Shown here one piece after another: positions 6,039-8,464 of a stretch of DNA of 8,464 nucleotides (position 1 is its first letter; the number at the start of each line of letters is the position of its first letter). The stretch comes from Spirochaetia bacterium UBA5368 (lineage in GTDB: Bacteria; Spirochaetota; UBA4802; UBA5368), in contig DHPI01000002.1 of the NCBI GenBank assembly GCA_002407865.1, positions 1 through 8,464 on the forward strand, read 5' to 3'. Below the pieces are notes generated by a model. It saw only the letters and a list, made by a program, of their open reading frames with translations, searched no databases and had not been told where the DNA came from. The position numbers and the translations under genes were made by a program.

Positions 6039-6476
6039 CTATGCGTTATCGCCGCCTTCTACCGGCTCGGCTGTCTTCGGCGCTGCGGCGGGTTCCACGG
6101 TCTTGGGAATTGTTGTGCGCGCAACAGCCTTACCGCGCCGCTCTTTAAGCTTGGCGGATTTTCCTGTACGCTCCCGAAGGAAATACAGCTTGCCCCGGCG
6201 AATTCTCCCCTTCCGCATCACTTCTATCTTCGCGATTCTTGTGGAATACAGCGGAAAAATTCTTTCGACACCGACATCGTACGAAATACGGCGCACGGTA
6301 AACGATTTGCCGATGCCCTTGTTATCTATGGCAATTACAAGCCCCTCGTATATCTGAATTCTTTCGCGAGTTCCTTCAATAATTTTATAGTGCACCTTCA
6401 CGGTGTCGCCGACCTCAAAGGTCAAGGCGCGTTCGACTGGCATCAGTTCCTTTTCAACAGCTTCCTTTATATTCAT
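6039..6476 (-). CDS. rplS: Large-subunit ribosomal protein L19, with C-terminal tail
   Basis: Ribosomal protein bL19, a component of the 50S subunit at the interface with the 30S. The family core is complete: [11 protein letters not shown] (22-32), [13 protein letters not shown] (38-50), [19 protein letters not shown] (54-72), FPLYS (74-78) and the basic [20 protein letters not shown] (93-112). The core ends near residue 116, the usual length for L19; this protein continues for about 29 further residues rich in alanine, proline and charged residues, with a repeat of the form PKT-x-EP. The tail is unusual but the frame is clean up to a TAG stop. ATG at 6476 overlaps the trmD stop in ATGA and has an AAGGAG ribosome-binding site. 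It follows trmD, as in many bacteria. Confidence 0.98.
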   Translation of the reverse strand: MNIKEAVEKELMPVERALTFEVGDTVKVHYKIIEGTRERIQIYEGLVIAIDNKGIGKSFTVRRISYDVGVERIFPLYSTRIAKIEVMRKGRIRRGKLYFLRERTGKSAKLKERRGKAVARTTIPKTVEPAAAPKTAEPVEGGDNA

Positions 6477-7195
6477 CGTTCTTCTCCTTTTTCTTTTCCG
6501 AGTAAATACCTGTTATATAAATCGGGTCTCACCCTTCTGGTTTTTTCAATGCTCTGATCCAGCCGCCATTGACGGATTTTTCCATGATCACCGCTTATCA
6601 GGATATCCGGAACGCGCATGCCCTCTATCTCGGCCGGACGCGTATACTGCGGATATTCAAGAAGATCGTTTTCGAAACTCTCCTCTTTGAGCGACTCGCT
6701 GTTCGACATGAATCCCGGAACATACCGCGCAATCGCGTCAACCATTACAAGCGCGGCATACTCGCCGCCCGACAGCACATAATCGCCGACAGAAATCTCA
6801 TCGTCAACAAAGCGGTCGACCACGCGCTGGTCGACACCCTCATACCGTCCGCAGATTATGCAGAGCTCGTCTTCACGCGCGAGCTCTTTCACGACATTTT
6901 GCGTCAGCAGCCTTCCCGACGGGCTTGTCAGCACCACACGGGTCTTGCTGTCTTTGACGGCGGAAAGCGCCCTGAAGAGAGGCTCGGGCATCAACACCAT
7001 GCCGCTTCCCCCGCCATATGGATAATCGTCACACCGCTTAAATTTATCGTCAGAAAACTCCCGCAGATCGATCAGATTAACAGTAACAAGCCCCGATTCT
7101 ACGGCCTTCCCCATCAGCCCCGTGCGCAAAGGACTTTCAAAAAAATCAGGGAACAGTGTAACGATTTTTATAGTTGTCAATGAATTCCCAAACAC
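6473..7195 (-). CDS. trmD: tRNA (guanine-37-N1) methyltransferase
   Basis: TrmD transfers a methyl group from SAM to N1 of G37 next to the anticodon in tRNAs reading CNN codons, which prevents +1 frameshifting. It is a knotted SPOUT-class enzyme that works as a dimer. Visible motifs are [16 protein letters not shown] (58-73), LTSPSGRLL (89-97), [11 protein letters not shown] (115-125), [13 protein letters not shown] (133-145), YPQYTRP (181-187) and [11 protein letters not shown] (201-211). Length, 240 residues, is typical. GTG at 7195 is used here, with a weak GGCGAGA upstream; TTG at 7180 would begin closer to the conserved TIKIVTLFP and cannot be excluded. It lies 23 bases after rimM and overlaps rplS by four bases. 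Confidence 0.98.
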   Translation of the reverse strand: MFGNSLTTIKIVTLFPDFFESPLRTGLMGKAVESGLVTVNLIDLREFSDDKFKRCDDYPYGGGSGMVLMPEPLFRALSAVKDSKTRVVLTSPSGRLLTQNVVKELAREDELCIICGRYEGVDQRVVDRFVDDEISVGDYVLSGGEYAALVMVDAIARYVPGFMSNSESLKEESFENDLLEYPQYTRPAEIEGMRVPDILISGDHGKIRQWRLDQSIEKTRRVRPDLYNRYLLGKEKGEER

Positions 7196-7218
7196 ATCTC
7201 GCCGAATGAAACAGCCAT

Positions 7219-7764
7219 TCAGCCCTTTTCTTCATCACTATCAAGAAGGCCATCAACAGGATGAACTGTAAGTATGTGCTCGCCGATCCCGGTTGTGTCC
7301 ACCATCTCATCAACAAAGGGGATCAGCACCTGCCGCCCTTCGTTTGTCTCTATTACAAGCACACTCCCCGCGCCGGCCTCCATCAGATCGACCACCCTGC
7401 CGAAAGGCCTCCCCTCCATCACGACATCGCAACCGATAATATCGTAATAATAAAAGGAGCCTTCTTCCAGCAGATCGCGTGTCATCTCCGCGTCGGCCCG
7501 CCTGATATAGATGCCCGCGCCCTTGAAAACCTGCGCTTTTTCAAGCGAATCGACACCCTCAAGAAGCAAAAGACCGATCTTGCCTTTATGCGCCTGAAAT
7601 CCCTCTATGCTGTATTCTTTCACGGAAACACCGTTATGAACCAGAACCCCATTTCCGGGATTAAACCGCTCGATAATATCTGAAATCACGATTATTTTAA
7701 GGCGCCCCCGCAGCCCGTGAACGCCCACAATTTTTGCAATACGAATAAGATCATCGTTACTCAA
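7219..7764 (-). CDS. rimM: 16S rRNA processing protein RimM
   Basis: RimM binds ribosomal protein S19 and helps mature the 3' part of 16S rRNA and assemble the head of the 30S subunit. The N-terminal domain shows KIVGVHGLRGRLKI (11-24). The C-terminal PRC-barrel-like domain follows from about residue 100: FYYYDIIGCDVV, GRVVDLMEAGAGSVLVIE and VLIPFVDEMV. At 181 residues it is a normal RimM. The start is TTG at 7764, overlapping the KH gene stop in TTGA, with no strong ribosome-binding site just upstream; this suggests translational coupling to the KH gene. It lies in the common order rpsP-KH-rimM-trmD-rplS. Confidence 0.97.
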   Translation of the reverse strand: MSNDDLIRIAKIVGVHGLRGRLKIIVISDIIERFNPGNGVLVHNGVSVKEYSIEGFQAHKGKIGLLLLEGVDSLEKAQVFKGAGIYIRRADAEMTRDLLEEGSFYYYDIIGCDVVMEGRPFGRVVDLMEAGAGSVLVIETNEGRQVLIPFVDEMVDTTGIGEHILTVHPVDGLLDSDEEKG

Positions 7765-7997
7765 TCAAGTATTTCTAACACCACCCTTTTGCCGGATTTT
7801 GTGGCTGACGCATTTATTATCGTCCGTATAGCTCTGGCAATTCTGCCGTGTTTCCCGATCACCTTTCCTATATCTTCTTTCGTTACCTTCAATTCAAGGA
7901 TCGTTGATTTTTCACCTTCAATCTCTTTGATCTGCACCATATCCGGATGATCGACAAGAGACTTCACCATATACTCCACCAGATCTTTATAATTCAT
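7761..7997 (-). CDS. khpA: KH-domain RNA-binding protein (KhpA/YlqC type)
   Basis: A 78-residue single-KH-domain protein of the KhpA (YlqC, UPF0109) family. It opens with YKDLVEYMVKSLVDHPD and carries the RNA-binding GxxG loop as GKHG at residues 48-51, inside IGKVIGKHGRIARAIRTII. The length and absence of other domains match the family. KhpA proteins bind RNA, often with KhpB, and have been linked to cell division and small-RNA biology in Gram-positive bacteria; the role in this lineage is not known. ATG at 7997 has a strong GGGAGG ribosome-binding site about six bases upstream. It lies 17 bases after rpsP and overlaps rimM by four bases. No ylqD gene lies between it and rimM, unlike Bacillus. 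Confidence 0.96.
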   Translation of the reverse strand: MNYKDLVEYMVKSLVDHPDMVQIKEIEGEKSTILELKVTKEDIGKVIGKHGRIARAIRTIINASATKSGKRVVLEILD

Positions 7998-8014
7998 TGC
8001 GACCTCCCGGCGTA

Positions 8015-8278
8015 TTATTGTGCGCTCTTATACTTCTGCCATACTCCTGATTTTCTTAGCATTTTTGCAATCGTTTCAGTCGGCTGAGCGCCTTTTTTAA
8101 GCCAGTGAAGAATACGATCTTCATTAATTACAAACTGGTTTTCTTCAGATATCGGCTGATATCGACCCACGTTTTCAATCTCAACGCCGTCTCTCCGCTT
8201 CCGCTCATCCATTACCACTACCCGGTAAAAGGGTTTCTTCTTCGTTCCAACTCTCTGCAACCGTATCTTGACAGACAC
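8015..8278 (-). CDS. rpsP: Small-subunit ribosomal protein S16
   Basis: Ribosomal protein bS16, a 30S assembly protein that binds 16S rRNA in the body. The 87-residue sequence shows the family pattern at once: VKIRLQRVGTKKKPFYRVVV (3-22), then RRDGVEIENVGRYQP (28-42), followed by WLKKGAQPTETIAKMLRKSGV. Length is typical. GTG at 8278 is the start, with an excellent AGGAGGT ribosome-binding site six bases upstream. It is the first gene of the operon, about 30 bases downstream of a recognisable promoter. The preceding gene on the same strand ends about 125 bases upstream, which leaves space for independent control. Confidence 0.98.
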   Translation of the reverse strand: MSVKIRLQRVGTKKKPFYRVVVMDERKRRDGVEIENVGRYQPISEENQFVINEDRILHWLKKGAQPTETIAKMLRKSGVWQKYKSAQ

Positions 8279-8284
8279 AATGCT

Positions 8285-8291
8285 ACCTCCT
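8285..8291 (-). promoter_or_regulatory. Strong Shine-Dalgarno of rpsP
   Basis: AGGAGGT on the minus strand lies six bases before the GTG at 8278. It decides the GTG start of rpsP and is close to the ideal anti-16S pairing sequence. Confidence 0.9.
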
Positions 8292-8308
8292 CACGTGATT
8301 AGGGGATG

Positions 8309-8336
8309 ATTATTTATAATGCCACTTTTTTGTCAA
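8309..8336 (-). promoter_or_regulatory. Sigma-70-type promoter of the rpsP operon
   Basis: On the minus strand a perfect -35 box TTGACA (8331-8336) is followed, after 16 bases, by AATAAT (8309-8314), five of six matches to the -10 consensus. The sequence between is AT-rich. It would start transcription about 20-25 bases before the rpsP GTG, giving a short leader with the ribosome-binding site and no room for a long riboswitch or protein-binding leader. A shifted -10 at TATAAA is possible but poorly spaced. Confidence 0.75.
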
Positions 8337-8403
8337 TCTAAAATACCACTATCGCATATGCCGTTTGAAGACGCAAATATAATTTATTGTTGCATGTCAG
8401 GGA

Positions 8404-8464
8404 TTATAACGCTTCCAGTGCTATTTTCTTCAGCCCGGCCACGTTGACGTTAACATCGCCCCCG
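8404..8464 (-). CDS. C-terminal end of an unidentified gene (partial)
   Basis: The minus strand is open from the window edge to a TAA at 8404-8406 and would encode a protein ending GGDVNVNVAGLKKIALEAL. The alternating valine-asparagine strand and the closing helix look like real protein, but 19 residues are too few to name a family. It lies upstream of rpsP in the same direction. Many bacteria have ffh here; this ending does not look like the methionine- and glycine-rich end of Ffh. I see no clear hairpin terminator in the 67 bases between its stop and the rpsP -35 box. Confidence 0.45.
   Translation of the reverse strand, partial: GGDVNVNVAGLKKIALEAL

Overview
The window is a bacterial chromosome segment, most probably from a spirochaete (Spirochaetota) or a close relative, with moderate GC and dense gene packing. 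No marker here fixes the phylum. The assignment rests on gene order and on the flagellar character of several small genes. A ribosome-biogenesis cluster (rpsP, KH protein, rimM, trmD, rplS, rnhB) runs directly into a FliK-like protein, an FlhB C-terminal-domain protein, an HD-GYP protein and a YraN-type protein. The first part also resembles the Bacillus order rpsP-ylqC-rimM-trmD-rplS-rnhB-ylqG-ylqH, but without ylqD and rbgA.

Layout. At the right edge (8404-8464, minus) is the last 19 codons of an unidentified gene. A good sigma-70-type promoter (8309-8336, minus) and a near-perfect Shine-Dalgarno start the main operon, which reads right to left: rpsP (8278-8015), khpA-like KH gene (7997-7761), rimM (7764-7219), trmD (7195-6473), rplS (6476-6039), rnhB (6034-5357), fliK/ylqG-like (5370-4276), flhB-C/ylqH-like (4279-3992), HD-GYP (3988-2801) and yraN (2781-2425). 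Neighbours overlap by 4 or 14 bases or are 3-23 bases apart, so they are probably co-transcribed and partly translationally coupled. After a 142-base gap holding a nested hairpin comes a 54-residue FlgM-like gene (2282-2118). A perfect 15-base inverted repeat (2072-2103) follows, then an AI-2E-family membrane protein gene (2059-923). On the plus strand a compact DNA methyltransferase-like gene (224-916) converges on the AI-2E gene with only six bases between the stop codons. The first 223 bases are AT-rich and hold no convincing gene.

How the genes fit together. The right half builds and matures the ribosome: S16, the 16S maturation factor RimM, TrmD for tRNA m1G37, L19 and an RNA-binding KH protein, with RNase HII for ribonucleotide removal from DNA. 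The middle carries relatives of flagellar export-control parts (FliK, the FlhB cytoplasmic domain and the FlgM anti-sigma factor) plus a c-di-GMP-type HD-GYP protein whose metal-binding HD histidine is replaced by isoleucine. The most interesting feature is this cluster of reduced flagellar-switch homologues in a translation operon. No CRISPR array, tRNA, rRNA or insertion sequence was seen.
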